Below, piece after piece: positions 53,273-62,441 of a DNA stretch of 62,618 nucleotides. The stretch's first letter is position 1. Each line of letters begins with the position of its first letter. The notes under the pieces were generated by a model. The model made no database searches. It saw only the letters and a program-made list of their open reading frames with translations, and was not told where the DNA came from. The stretch is from Neorhodopirellula pilleata (GTDB lineage Bacteria > Planctomycetota > Planctomycetia > Pirellulales > Pirellulaceae), in the NCBI RefSeq assembly GCF_007859915.1, contig NZ_SJPM01000015.1, positions 1 through 62,618 on the forward strand, in the 5' to 3' direction. The translations under genes were made by a program, and so were the position numbers.

Positions 53273-56200
53273 ATGACTTTCCTGAAATCGATTCCGGTCT
53301 GCCTGTTCGTCGGGGGCGTTTTTGGCGGAGTCAACCTGATCGCCTCGACAGCTCAGGCCCAGTTCACACTGCCTGCGAACGTCACCGCGTCAAGCCCGGC
53401 CGCCAATCCGACGGTGGGCAACCCATCAGCCGCGATGTCCATCGACGGTCTGTTGCAGCAAATCGATGCGGCGGTCTCATCAGGCGATTTCACCACCGCC
53501 GTGCAAACCTATCGAACCGCCGGAGGGTTACTCGCCTCTGGCCAAGTTCGTGATGCATCCGTCGCGACCGAACAACTTCGCCGACGCTACGAACAATTAT
53601 TTGCACGCGGAATCGACGCGGCTCATTTGGCGTTGCCGATGGCTGGCAAGGTGACCGCCCCGCAAACGCAACCAACCGTTTCGCCAAACTCACCGTTGCC
53701 CGAACGTCAACAAGAAACTCGTCGCCTCGTCGCGATGGGCCGTGCCGCTTTGGATCGCGGCGATGTTCGCTCGGCGTTCACGTTGGCATCACGAGCACAA
53801 AGCCTCGGCGTTGCCCAACACGAATTCGCCCCCAACGATGCTCGGCCGTGGCAGTTGCTGCTTGATGTGCAAGCCACCGCGCGTCGCACTGGTGTCGACT
53901 TGACGCAACTGGCAACGTCCGCTCCCTATCAACCCGCCGGCCCTAGCAATCCGATCGCCCAAGCGGGCGGTGTGATGCCGATTGGACCGTCGATGATCGC
54001 ACAAACAGGCGGCAATGATTCGGCCGCGCAGTACGGTGCGATCCGTCCTGTCCAGGCAACCGAATCACTCGCTTCGGACAACGAACCGGCCAGCGAAGGT
54101 GAAGCATTATTCAACGAAGGCATGCAACTGCTTTCGGCCGGCAAGAAAACCGAAGCTCGAGCCAAATTTGTCGATGCTTGGAAGTTCGAGTCGGAACTTC
54201 CGATCGATACCCGCCGCGCCCTGCAAGATAAGTTGACGTTGCTCAAGCCGTCACCCATGCCACTGGCCGGTGGACCTGCCGAAGCCGATCTGACACCGAT
54301 TCAAAAAGCCGATCTGGCCGCCGCGCAGAGTGTTCAGCGTCTCTACCGCGAGGTTACCACCGAACTCGCCAAAGCCAACGAGATCAAAGAATCCGCGCCG
54401 CTCGACGCGGTCGATAACCTGGAGCGATTGGCTCGCAAAGTCGAAGGTGCCAACATCGACGAAGCTTCCCGTGCCGCACTCGTGGCCATGGTCGGCCGCG
54501 CACTGTCCGAACAAACCGCCTACGTCGAAGCCAACCGAGCGAAGATCTCGCTCGACCTGCGTAACGAAGCGATTCGTAGCGAGATGGAAAACGAAGACTT
54601 ACGTGAATCTCGCATCGATGAAGAAATCGCGTCATTGGTCGAAAGCTTTAATGACCTGATGGATCAGAACCGATTCCAAGAGGCCGAAGTCATCGCCAAA
54701 CAGGTCCAAGAGCTCAAACCGAACTCGACGATCGCCATGAGCATGGCTCACGCTTCACGCACCCAAGTTCGCATCCAAATGGATGAGGAAATCAAAGCGG
54801 GCAGCGAAAACGGTTTCGTTCGCGAAATGCTTGCCATCGGAGCCGCCGCGATCCCTCCGGATCCCGATCGTCCGTTCTCGTTCCAGGACCCACAGACTTG
54901 GCGTGAACTCTCCGATCGTCGCCTGGCCAGCGGCGACAATAACTCTCGATATACCATTCGCGAACAGGAGATCAAACGAAAACTTGATTCCGACGTGGAA
55001 TTGAAATACCGTGATCGACCTCTCGGCGAAGTCCTTGACGATTTGTCTGCCGTGACCGGTGTTCCGATCGCGATCGACTCGCGTGCCTTGGCCACATTGC
55101 GGGTCAACCGTGATACGCCCGTCTCGAAAACCATCAATAACCGCATCTCGCTCGGCAGTGCCTTGAACTTGTTGCTCGGTGATTTGGATCTTTCGTACGT
55201 GATCGACAACGACGTGCTGAACATCACCAGCCGCGAAGCCAAACGAACGATGGTCGAAACACGCACCTATCGTGTCGCCGACTTGGTCACTCCGATCCCC
55301 AACTTTATCTCTGGATATGAGCACGGGTTGGCTGGCGCTTTGAAGTCTGCCTATCAGATGATCAATCCATCGACCGACGTTCAGCTCGTCCCCGTCTCGA
55401 TGACGGATCTGGGCGGCAACATGGCCAACAACAATTCGGCCAACCAACTCGGACGCAACATGCTCGGCCAATACAACCCGATGGGCAACGGCGGCGGATT
55501 CGCCGGCGGCCTGGGATCCGCCGGAGCCCTGTCGGGCGGCCGCGGAGGTGGATCGATGGCCGACTTCGACTCGCTGATGCAATTGATTCAACAAACCATC
55601 GAACCGGATACCTGGGAAGCCCTCGGTGGTGTCGGAACGATGGCACCCTACCCACAAAACTTGTCGTTGGTCATCAGCACGACGAGCGATGTTCACGATC
55701 AGATCGTCGACCTGCTCGAATCGCTTCGCCGATTGCAGAACTTGCAGATCACGATTGAAGTTCGCTTCATCACGCTCGCCGACACGTTCTTCGAACAGAT
55801 CGGCATCGATTTCGACGTGCGATTCGACGACAACGCAACCCAGATTCCACCGGACGACTCCGGGCCGGCCGTGACGATCGGCTTGGATGCCCCTGGTATC
55901 CCGACGGCTGACTTGGACATTCGCTTTGACCAAAACACCTTCGGGGCTGCTTTGCCGCCCTTCGGTGGAGACGCCGGTTCGTTGTCGACGATCGGTTTCG
56001 CGATCCTGAGTGATATCGAAGCGTTCTTCTTCTTGCAGGCCGCTCAAGGGGACAACCGCAGTAACATCATGCAAGCCCCAAAGATCACGCTGTTCGATGG
56101 ACAAATCGCATCGATCAACGATACCGTTGCACGACCGTTCGTAACCAGCATCATCCCGGTTGTCGGTGACTTCGCCGTCGCCCAGCAACCGGTCATCGTG

Positions 56201-56707
56201 GTCCTCGACGAAGGCACTCGGTTGAACGTTCAAGGTGTCGTTAGCGATGACAAGCGATTCGTTCGTCTAACGCTGGTTCCAACCTTCAGCCAAATCGGTG
56301 AAGTCAACACGTTCACCTACGAAGGCAACCGGACGACGCGCAACAGCAGCACCCGTCAGGTCGACACCAACGGTGACGGCGTGATCAACGAGGAAGACGA
56401 AAACGAAGAAGAGGAGATCGTTCAAGGTACGACGGTTCAACAGCCGACGTTCGCCTCGACTTCGGTCAGCACCACCGTCAGCGTCCCTGACGGCGGCACG
56501 ATTCTTCTGGGCGGGATCAAGCGAATGAGTGAAGGACGCAACGAACGGGGTGTTCCGTTCTTGAGCAAGATCCCTTACGTCAGCCGCCTGTTCCGAAACG
56601 TCGGCGTCGGTCGAACCTCGACCAGCCTAATGTTGATGGTGACCCCACGGATCATCATTCAAGAAGAAGAGGAAATCGCCCAAACCGGATTCGATCCAGG
56701 ACGATAG
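53273..56707 (+). CDS. Secretin (type II/III secretion/type IV pilus outer-membrane channel) with EF-hand-like loop
   Basis: The 1144-residue protein starts MTFLKSIPVCLFVGGVFGGV (signal peptide). An in-frame TTG at 53183 with a GGAGAG site is an alternative that gives an extended signal. The first 600 residues are a long periplasmic region of tetratricopeptide-like helices and coiled coil. Then come a secretin N-domain (RDRPLGEVLDDLSAVTGVPI), a Gly-rich stretch near residues 736-762 and the secretin core. The core has VPDGGTILLGGIKRMSE near 1072 and a MVTPRIIIQEE end. An acidic loop DTNGDGVINEED near residue 1030 fits a calcium-binding EF-hand. It forms an outer-membrane pore; no other secretion genes are adjacent. 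Confidence 0.9.
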   Translation: MTFLKSIPVCLFVGGVFGGVNLIASTAQAQFTLPANVTASSPAANPTVGNPSAAMSIDGLLQQIDAAVSSGDFTTAVQTYRTAGGLLASGQVRDASVATEQLRRRYEQLFARGIDAAHLALPMAGKVTAPQTQPTVSPNSPLPERQQETRRLVAMGRAALDRGDVRSAFTLASRAQSLGVAQHEFAPNDARPWQLLLDVQATARRTGVDLTQLATSAPYQPAGPSNPIAQAGGVMPIGPSMIAQTGGNDSAAQYGAIRPVQATESLASDNEPASEGEALFNEGMQLLSAGKKTEARAKFVDAWKFESELPIDTRRALQDKLTLLKPSPMPLAGGPAEADLTPIQKADLAAAQSVQRLYREVTTELAKANEIKESAPLDAVDNLERLARKVEGANIDEASRAALVAMVGRALSEQTAYVEANRAKISLDLRNEAIRSEMENEDLRESRIDEEIASLVESFNDLMDQNRFQEAEVIAKQVQELKPNSTIAMSMAHASRTQVRIQMDEEIKAGSENGFVREMLAIGAAAIPPDPDRPFSFQDPQTWRELSDRRLASGDNNSRYTIREQEIKRKLDSDVELKYRDRPLGEVLDDLSAVTGVPIAIDSRALATLRVNRDTPVSKTINNRISLGSALNLLLGDLDLSYVIDNDVLNITSREAKRTMVETRTYRVADLVTPIPNFISGYEHGLAGALKSAYQMINPSTDVQLVPVSMTDLGGNMANNNSANQLGRNMLGQYNPMGNGGGFAGGLGSAGALSGGRGGGSMADFDSLMQLIQQTIEPDTWEALGGVGTMAPYPQNLSLVISTTSDVHDQIVDLLESLRRLQNLQITIEVRFITLADTFFEQIGIDFDVRFDDNATQIPPDDSGPAVTIGLDAPGIPTADLDIRFDQNTFGAALPPFGGDAGSLSTIGFAILSDIEAFFFLQAAQGDNRSNIMQAPKITLFDGQIASINDTVARPFVTSIIPVVGDFAVAQQPVIVVLDEGTRLNVQGVVSDDKRFVRLTLVPTFSQIGEVNTFTYEGNRTTRNSSTRQVDTNGDGVINEEDENEEEEIVQGTTVQQPTFASTSVSTTVSVPDGGTILLGGIKRMSEGRNERGVPFLSKIPYVSRLFRNVGVGRTSTSLMLMVTPRIIIQEEEEIAQTGFDPGR

Positions 56708-56794
56708 TTTCGCGTTAACCATCGCGGGTGAGCGATCGATTACGATCCTCACCCGAAGCGATCGCATGACTTGTAATCCGTGACAGGCTGTTAA

Positions 56795-56880
56795 TTTAAT
56801 CGTAACCCGACGCGTCAGCGAGGGATTGAACGTCATTTAATCCTCTGTCGATATCCCTCGCTAACGCTTCGAGTTACGAT
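56795..56880. repeat. Palindromic element, GTAACCCG-GCGAGGGAT family, copy 2
   Basis: TTAATCGTAACCCG then ACGCGTCAGCGAGGGAT is inverted as ATCCCTCGCTAACGC then TTCGAGTTACGAT. The element begins about 85 bases after the secretin stop and shares a leading GGCTGTTAATT with copy 1. The rest of the gap up to 57111 shows no gene and no clear promoter. Confidence 0.88.
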
Positions 56881-57111
56881 GCCGACTCGATCAACACGCC
56901 TTCACCCGTCGGGTTTTAATTTGGTCGACTTGCCGCAAGCAAATTTCTACACTGCGATTCGACCGCAGTTTTCTTCTCGGGTCGACCGTAAGAAATCTTG
57001 TTAGCGATCCGATACCACATGCATCGATGGCAGGTGGATTATCAACATTTTTCTATCACCCGATTAGCGAGACGGTGGGTCTGCTAGTGATCGATCGTGG
57101 AGATTTGCTAA

Positions 57112-57816
57112 ATGGCAATGTCAAAAAAAGAAGTCATTGCATGGCTCAAGCTCAACGCGGACGAGCGAGGAATCGCTCATTGGCAAAAGCGGCCGCAGCA
57201 ACTTGACAGCTACGGAATCGGCCTCACGCGACTCAGGAAGTTCGCCAAGGAACTCGGGCGCGATCATCGACTCGCACGCACGCTATCCAAGAGCAACGTC
57301 TATGATGCCAAGATTGTCGGAATCTTGGTCGACGATCCCAAGAAGATGACGCGAGAGCAGGCCGAAGAACAAGTCGACCAGGGCTTGGCATCGGGAATGC
57401 TTGTTCATGTCTTCGCATCATGCGGAGCGCCGCTGTCGAAAACCCCGTTCGCATTCGAGATCGCTCGCGATTGGGTGGACAGCAACGATCCGATGCGGCG
57501 ACGGTGTGGCTACTCCTTGCTCTATGAGCTTTCCAAGCGAAACCCCAAAGGAATGGACGACGCCTACTTGCTTGATCGAATCAAACGCATTCGCGAATCC
57601 ATCCACAACGAAGAGATGTGGGTGCGGGAAGCCATGAATACGGCACTGATGGGAATCGGCAAACGAAACGCTGTGCTCAACGCCGCTGCGATCGAAGCCG
57701 CCGAAGCCATCGGACCGGTCGATATTGATTACGGCGATGACAACCAGTGCGAGCCACTCGATGTGCTCAAGCACTTACGTTCGGATTACCTTCAAGAAAA
57801 GTTTTCAAGAGACTGA
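57112..57816 (+). CDS. DNA alkylation repair (AlkD-like) HEAT-repeat protein
   Basis: The 234-residue protein starts MAMSKKEVIAWLKLNADERG and contains YGIGLTRLRKFAKELGRDH, FAFEIARDWVDSNDPMRRRC and RESIHNEEMWVREAMNTAL, the HEAT-like repeats of the AlkD/AlkC DNA glycosylase superfamily. The usual catalytic Asp/Trp pair of AlkD cannot be located with certainty, so it may be a non-enzymatic relative. Cytoplasmic. It converges on the ZIP transporter gene with 29 bases between stops. Confidence 0.75.
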   Translation: MAMSKKEVIAWLKLNADERGIAHWQKRPQQLDSYGIGLTRLRKFAKELGRDHRLARTLSKSNVYDAKIVGILVDDPKKMTREQAEEQVDQGLASGMLVHVFASCGAPLSKTPFAFEIARDWVDSNDPMRRRCGYSLLYELSKRNPKGMDDAYLLDRIKRIRESIHNEEMWVREAMNTALMGIGKRNAVLNAAAIEAAEAIGPVDIDYGDDNQCEPLDVLKHLRSDYLQEKFSRD

Positions 57817-57845
57817 ACCACTAGATCGACTTGGTAACGCATTAC

Positions 57846-58655
57846 TCAACCCAAAGCCACGTCGAGGATCATCATGACGGTGAAGCCGATCATCAAAAAC
57901 AGCGTGGCGAGGTCCTCGTTGCCCTGCTGCTGTGTTTCGGGAATCAGTTCCTCGACGACGACGTAAACCATCGCACCGGCGGCAAAACTAAGTGCAAATG
58001 GAAGCACCGGAGCGGACACTGAAATAACGGCGGCTCCGACGACTGCGGCGATCGGCTCGACCATCGCGGATGCTTGGCCAATCATGAATGCTTTGACGCG
58101 GCTCATGCCTTCGGCCCGTAGTGGGACCGCGACCGCGATGCCTTCGGGCACATTTTGCAATCCGATTCCGATCGCCAAGGCGACCGCACTGCCATAGCTC
58201 GTACTTTCGAGGCCGCTGGCGGTACCACCGAATGAAACGCCCACGGCGAGTCCTTCGGGAATGTTGTGAAGAGTGATCGCGATGATCAAGAGGACGCTAC
58301 GCTGCCAAGCGGTCTTCATCCCTTCGGCCGATTCCATCGGGAGACCTCGGTGGAGGTGCGGCAGAATACGATCCAGTACATACAGAAACGCACCGCCACC
58401 AAGAAAACCAACCGCGGCGGGAAACCAGCTCGGCCATCCCTGTTCAGCGGCAACCTCGATCGACGGAGCAAGCAGACTCCAATAACTGGCGGCAAGCATC
58501 ACGCCACCAGCGAATCCCAGCATCGCGTCGAACATTTTACGATGAACGTTGACCAGACCAAAAACGAGCGCCGCTCCCACGGCGGTCAGCCCCCAGGTAA
58601 ACATCCCGGCCGCGAGAGCCTGCCAAATGGGGTCGAGCGTTCTGAACCAAGACAT
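57846..58655 (-). CDS. ZIP-family metal transporter
   Basis: The 269-residue protein has eight hydrophobic helices. The metal-binding motifs are in TM4 (ITLHNIPEGLAVGVSFGG) and TM5 (GIGLQNVPEGIAVAVPLRAE), the H-N-x-P-E-G/N-x-P-E-G pair of the ZIP (ZupT/GufA) family. It likely imports zinc or another divalent cation across the inner membrane. The first helix is at MSWFRTLDPIWQALAAGMFT. It faces the AlkD-like gene, and no metal regulator is nearby. Confidence 0.93.
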   Translation of the reverse strand: MSWFRTLDPIWQALAAGMFTWGLTAVGAALVFGLVNVHRKMFDAMLGFAGGVMLAASYWSLLAPSIEVAAEQGWPSWFPAAVGFLGGGAFLYVLDRILPHLHRGLPMESAEGMKTAWQRSVLLIIAITLHNIPEGLAVGVSFGGTASGLESTSYGSAVALAIGIGLQNVPEGIAVAVPLRAEGMSRVKAFMIGQASAMVEPIAAVVGAAVISVSAPVLPFALSFAAGAMVYVVVEELIPETQQQGNEDLATLFLMIGFTVMMILDVALG

Positions 58656-58750
58656 ACACGTCTCCGGAATTCGAGATCAAACCAGCCGACGGGTGCTGGC
58701 CACGGTTCGATAGCGTTTCAACCGCCGCCGATGGCGTGTTGATTGAGTCT

Positions 58751-58880
58751 AAATCGTAACCCGACGCGTAAGTTTTGAAGTTGCGCTTTTGCCTGTGGCA
58801 TTGGTTTATCGTAACCCGAAGCGTAAGCGAGGGATGAGTCAATATCAATTATCCCTCGCTTACGCATCGGGTTACGATTG
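58751..58880. repeat. Palindromic element, GTAACCCG-GCGAGGGAT family, copy 3 (composite)
   Basis: A partial half (ATCGTAACCCGACGCGTAAG) is followed by a spacer GAAGTTGCGCTTTTGCCTGT and then a complete palindrome at 58807-58880 (TATCGTAACCCGAAGCGTAA... CGGGTTACGAT). The same spacer precedes the copies at 60428-60462. The two units may have been joined by an insertion into an older copy. Confidence 0.85.
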
Positions 58881-58991
58881 AACCAACAGTCCGTCCCGCG
58901 TCGCGTTGGGTTTGGCACAGCCCACGCTTTCGACCCAATGGCTAGTGGGTGAGCAGATCGCGTACCGCAAGATGACAACGCTCGGGCGTTC

Positions 58992-60143
58992 TCAGCAACA
59001 TACGTCCATCCAACGACGTTCCTGGTGACTCTTCAAGATCGCGTCGCATATCAAAATCTCGCGATGTCCATCGGCGAACGTTGGAAAAGGTGCAGGTAAC
59101 GAGCTGTCTCCACGCTCAATGTAACCGTAGAACGAACGGAACAACTGTTTGAACGTGTCTGGGAACCCCTCGTTATGTCCGCCTGGGTACTGGCTGATTC
59201 CCGATGCCGACGAATCGAGTAGCGATGGATCTCGAACGAGCAATTCGTTGGCCCTTTCCCGATGACCGATCCACATTTGATTGGGCGACTCGCTATTCCA
59301 ATGCAACGCGGACTGGGTCCCCGCCAACTCAAAGCAAAGCGAATTCTTGCGTCCGGCTGTCACTTGCGAGACCCACAAACTACCGTTCGCTCCGCTTTCA
59401 AATCTCAGCATGATCGAACCACAATCTTCCGTCGTCACGTCGACAGCTTGAGTATCAATCGACGATGACTGCGAGCCGGAAAACGTTTCGGCCCCGCCGA
59501 CCGGTTGAAAGCGTTGTGAATGAACGGTTCGCAAATCCGCGCACACCGATGTAACTTTGCTTCCCGTGATGAACTGAATCAAGTCAAGCCAATGGGTGCC
59601 GATGTCGGCTACGGCCCGTAGCTCGCCTCCGTCTTCCGCCATCACCCGCCAATTGAAATCGCGGGGATACAATAACCAGTCCTGGACGTAAGAGCCATGG
59701 ACGCTGATCACGTCCCCGATCGCGCCGTTGGCGACACGAGCGGCGGCTTCATGACACAGCGGATAGAACCGAATGTTGTACGCGACGCCCGTCACCAATC
59801 CGCTCGCCGCAGCGAGCCGGACCAACTCGGCCGACTGAGCCGTATTCATCGCCAGCGGTTTTTCACATAGACAATGTTTCCCCGCAGCCAATACCGCTTG
59901 GACTTGCTCGAAGTGCAATGCGTTGGGTGTGGTTAGATGAACGACATCGACGGTCGGATCACCTAAGGCTTCTGAGAGTGTCGAGTACACGTTCGGTAAC
60001 TTAAGCCGCTCACACGCGGATCGAGATTTTTCGGCCGTCGAGCCGATGATCCCGACAACATCGACGCCGGCCCTCTTCAGGCCTTCGACGTGAACGGGAC
60101 CAATGAATCCGGTGCCAACGACGACACTTCGCAAAGAACTCAT
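58992..60143 (-). CDS. Gfo/Idh/MocA-family oxidoreductase, cytoplasmic
   Basis: The 383-residue protein starts MSSLRSVVVGTGFIGPVHVE with a Rossmann G-x-G-x-x-G variant. It continues with CEKPLAMNTAQSAELVRLAA (E-K-P motif) and LRAVADIGTHWLDLIQFI (catalytic-region H). No signal peptide is visible, unlike the 42203 enzyme. The C-terminal half is rich in loops with YPGGHNEGFPDTFKQLF, typical of sugar or cyclitol dehydrogenases of this family. It is a single gene. The substrate is unknown; it probably acts on a plant or algal sugar. Confidence 0.9.
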   Translation of the reverse strand: MSSLRSVVVGTGFIGPVHVEGLKRAGVDVVGIIGSTAEKSRSACERLKLPNVYSTLSEALGDPTVDVVHLTTPNALHFEQVQAVLAAGKHCLCEKPLAMNTAQSAELVRLAAASGLVTGVAYNIRFYPLCHEAAARVANGAIGDVISVHGSYVQDWLLYPRDFNWRVMAEDGGELRAVADIGTHWLDLIQFITGSKVTSVCADLRTVHSQRFQPVGGAETFSGSQSSSIDTQAVDVTTEDCGSIMLRFESGANGSLWVSQVTAGRKNSLCFELAGTQSALHWNSESPNQMWIGHRERANELLVRDPSLLDSSASGISQYPGGHNEGFPDTFKQLFRSFYGYIERGDSSLPAPFPTFADGHREILICDAILKSHQERRWMDVCC

Positions 60144-60326
60144 GGTGATGTTTGATTCCTGTTTTGCTCGAGATGTTTGCCCGGCGGACTTTTTTTCCGC
60201 GATTTGGGGCGGACGGCCAATCGGATCGAGTTGACGGGGTCACCGGTGGAGCCAGAATGCTACCATCAGGACGAAGCCTAAAACAGTTAATTGCCGCGTT
60301 TGTTTTTTTTGAACGCGAATGATATA

Positions 60327-60650
60327 AGCCCGACGCGCGAGGAGGGGATTCGTTCGATACGTCCAGATACCCGCGTGATCACTCGCTTGCGCATCGGGCT
60401 TTTATACTTGCGGCCTAGCCGCCTTTTTTGAAGTTGCGATTTTGCCTGTGGCATTGATCTATCGTAACCCGCTGCGTAAGCGAGGGATGAGTTGATTTAT
60501 CGTAACCCGCTGCGTAAGCGAGGGATGAGTCAATATCAATGATCCCTCGTTGACACAGCGGGTTACGAAAAAAGCACAAGTTCAAAACGCGTTAGCGAGG
60601 GATCAAGATAAACGGAGCATCCCTCGCTGACGCTTCGGGTTCCGATCCTC
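60327..60650. repeat. Cluster of GTAACCCG-GCGAGGGAT elements, partly tandem
   Basis: A related palindrome AGCCCGACGCGCGAGG...GCGCATCGGGCT lies at 60327-60404. After the shared spacer GAAGTTGCGATTTTGCCTGT, ATCGTAACCCGCTGCGTAAG occurs twice in tandem at about 60461 and 60499. It is closed by ATCCCTCGTTGACACAGCGG near 60542. A half-element GCGTTAGCGAGGGATC with CATCCCTCGCTGACGCTTCG follows to about 60650. Most of the 727 bases between the oxidoreductase and propeller genes consist of such repeats. Confidence 0.85.
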
Positions 60651-60715
60651 TTGCTCAATGCAAATGGCGAAGTTATTTCCGAACAATTCCTCAGGTTAGC
60701 GTCTATTTGCCAAAA

Positions 60716-60760
60716 CAACAAAACCCAGACCAACAAAACCCAGACCAACAAAACCCAAGA
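60716..60760. repeat. Three tandem 15-bp repeats
   Basis: The unit CAACAAAACCCAGAC occurs at 60716-60730 and 60731-60745, then as CAACAAAACCCAAGA at 60746-60760. It is noncoding, about 110 bases upstream of the propeller gene start, and may lie in its leader. Confidence 0.85.
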
Positions 60761-60870
60761 TCAACGAAACCCCGCATCACCGAAACTGCAGCAAGGCCAT
60801 GGGGTTCAACCTAGAACCGGCTATTCGTACGTACCGACGCAACTCACCTCTTTCGATCGGAGACCATCTC

Positions 60871-62343
60871 GTGAGAACGATTTGTTTGAACTTTTTACTC
60901 ACATTATCCCCGCTGATGGCCTTCCCATTCGCTTCGGCCGAAGACGTTTCCAACGGGTGGCCGCAATGGCGTGGTCCGAGCGGTTCGGGGGTCGCGTCGG
61001 AAGCCAATCCACCAACCCGATGGAGCGAGTCCGAAAACATCAAGTGGAAGATTGACGTTCCCGGTGTTGGCAGTAGTACGCCGATCATTCTAGGCGACCG
61101 AGTCTACGTGAGTACCGCGATCAAGACCGACCGTGTCGTCGAGGGAACCGGTGAGTCAGCCGCAGAGTCACCAACGTTATCAAACGAGCCGACTCAACGC
61201 GCCGATGCCCAAGCGGGACCACAACGTCCAGGCCCCGGCGGGTTCGGCGGACGCGAGGGACGTGGAGGTCCAGGCGGCTTCGGCGGACGCGGGGGCTTTG
61301 GTGGCCGGGGACGCGGCGGATTCGGCGGCGGTGCCAAACCAACGAACTATTACGATTTCGTTGTGCTCGCCTACGATCGCGAGACAGGCAAAGAAATCTG
61401 GAGAACCAGCTTGACCCAACAAGTGCCGCACGAAGCCGGGCACAGCACCAATACATTCGCTTCGTCGTCGCCCGTCACCGACGGCGAACGACTCTACATG
61501 TCGTTCGGTTCACGTGGTGTGTTCTGCTTGGACCGCGGCGGCAAACAACTGTGGGAAGTCAATCTCGGCCAGATGCAAACGCGGGCTCAATTCGGCGAAG
61601 GCAGTTCACCGGCGGTTCACGACGGCACCGTGGTGGTTCCGTGGGATCACGAAGGCGAGTCGTTCATCGTGGCGCTCGACGCCGCAACCGGTAAAGAAAA
61701 ATGGCGTCAATCGCGTGATGAACAAACCACTTGGGCGACTCCATTGATCACCGAGTATCAAGGTCGCACCCAGGTGATCACGAACGGGTCCAAACGCGTG
61801 CGAAGTTATGATTTGGCCACCGGTGAACTCATCTGGGAATGCGGCGGGCAAGTCGGCAACCCGATCCCCACCCCGGTTCGATTCGAAGACAACGTGATCG
61901 TCATGACAGGCTTTCGCGGCTACGCGATCTATTCCATTCCGTTAAGCGCCGAGGGTGACATCACCGATTCCGACGTCATCACTTGGTACGAAGAAGACGC
62001 AGCGCCCTACGTCCCGTCGCCGGTGCTTTACAAAGGGCAGCTTTATTTCGTGAAAGCCAACAATGGCGTTTTGGTCTCACGCGATGCCAAGACAGGCGAA
62101 CTGATCATCGACCAAACCCGGTTGCCCGATGTGTCGTCTGTTTACGCCTCACCCGTCGCCGCAGACAACCACATTTATTTGACCGGCCGAGACGGCACGA
62201 CGGTCGTCATTGATCACGCTCAATCGTTCGAAGTCGTCGCCACCAACAAACTTGATGACGAGATCGACGCTTCGGCCGCCATCGTTGGCGACCAACTCTT
62301 CCTGAGAAGCAAATCGCACCTTTATTGCATCGCCAACGAGTAA
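60871..62343 (+). CDS. PQQ-like beta-propeller protein with RGG-rich insertion, exported
   Basis: The 490-residue protein starts at GTG 60871 (GGAGA site upstream) with signal VRTICLNFLLTLSPLMAFPF. An ATG at 60799 is possible but gives a long leader. The propeller begins WPQWRGPSGSGVASEA, a common planctomycete start, and shows blade motifs VLAYDRETGKEIWRTSL and IVALDAATGKEKWRQSRD. Between the first blades (about residues 120-165) is a loop of about 40 residues made almost only of Gly, Arg, Phe and Pro, with GGFGGRGGFGGRGRGGFGGG. Such RGG tracts bind RNA or self-associate in other organisms. Role unknown; envelope location likely. Confidence 0.88.
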   Translation: MRTICLNFLLTLSPLMAFPFASAEDVSNGWPQWRGPSGSGVASEANPPTRWSESENIKWKIDVPGVGSSTPIILGDRVYVSTAIKTDRVVEGTGESAAESPTLSNEPTQRADAQAGPQRPGPGGFGGREGRGGPGGFGGRGGFGGRGRGGFGGGAKPTNYYDFVVLAYDRETGKEIWRTSLTQQVPHEAGHSTNTFASSSPVTDGERLYMSFGSRGVFCLDRGGKQLWEVNLGQMQTRAQFGEGSSPAVHDGTVVVPWDHEGESFIVALDAATGKEKWRQSRDEQTTWATPLITEYQGRTQVITNGSKRVRSYDLATGELIWECGGQVGNPIPTPVRFEDNVIVMTGFRGYAIYSIPLSAEGDITDSDVITWYEEDAAPYVPSPVLYKGQLYFVKANNGVLVSRDAKTGELIIDQTRLPDVSSVYASPVAADNHIYLTGRDGTTVVIDHAQSFEVVATNKLDDEIDASAAIVGDQLFLRSKSHLYCIANE

Positions 62344-62441
62344 CGTGCTGGCGGCAGCTCGGCGAGCTGGTCCGGTTCCCTCGTTACCCACGGATCACCG
62401 CGTTACGTGGCTGATTCTTCGTACCAATTTGAGGAAGTTCA

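Noticed and set aside
60716..60760. Possible CRISPR-like short repeats
   Set aside because: The 15-bp units are directly adjacent with no spacers, and no cas genes are present.
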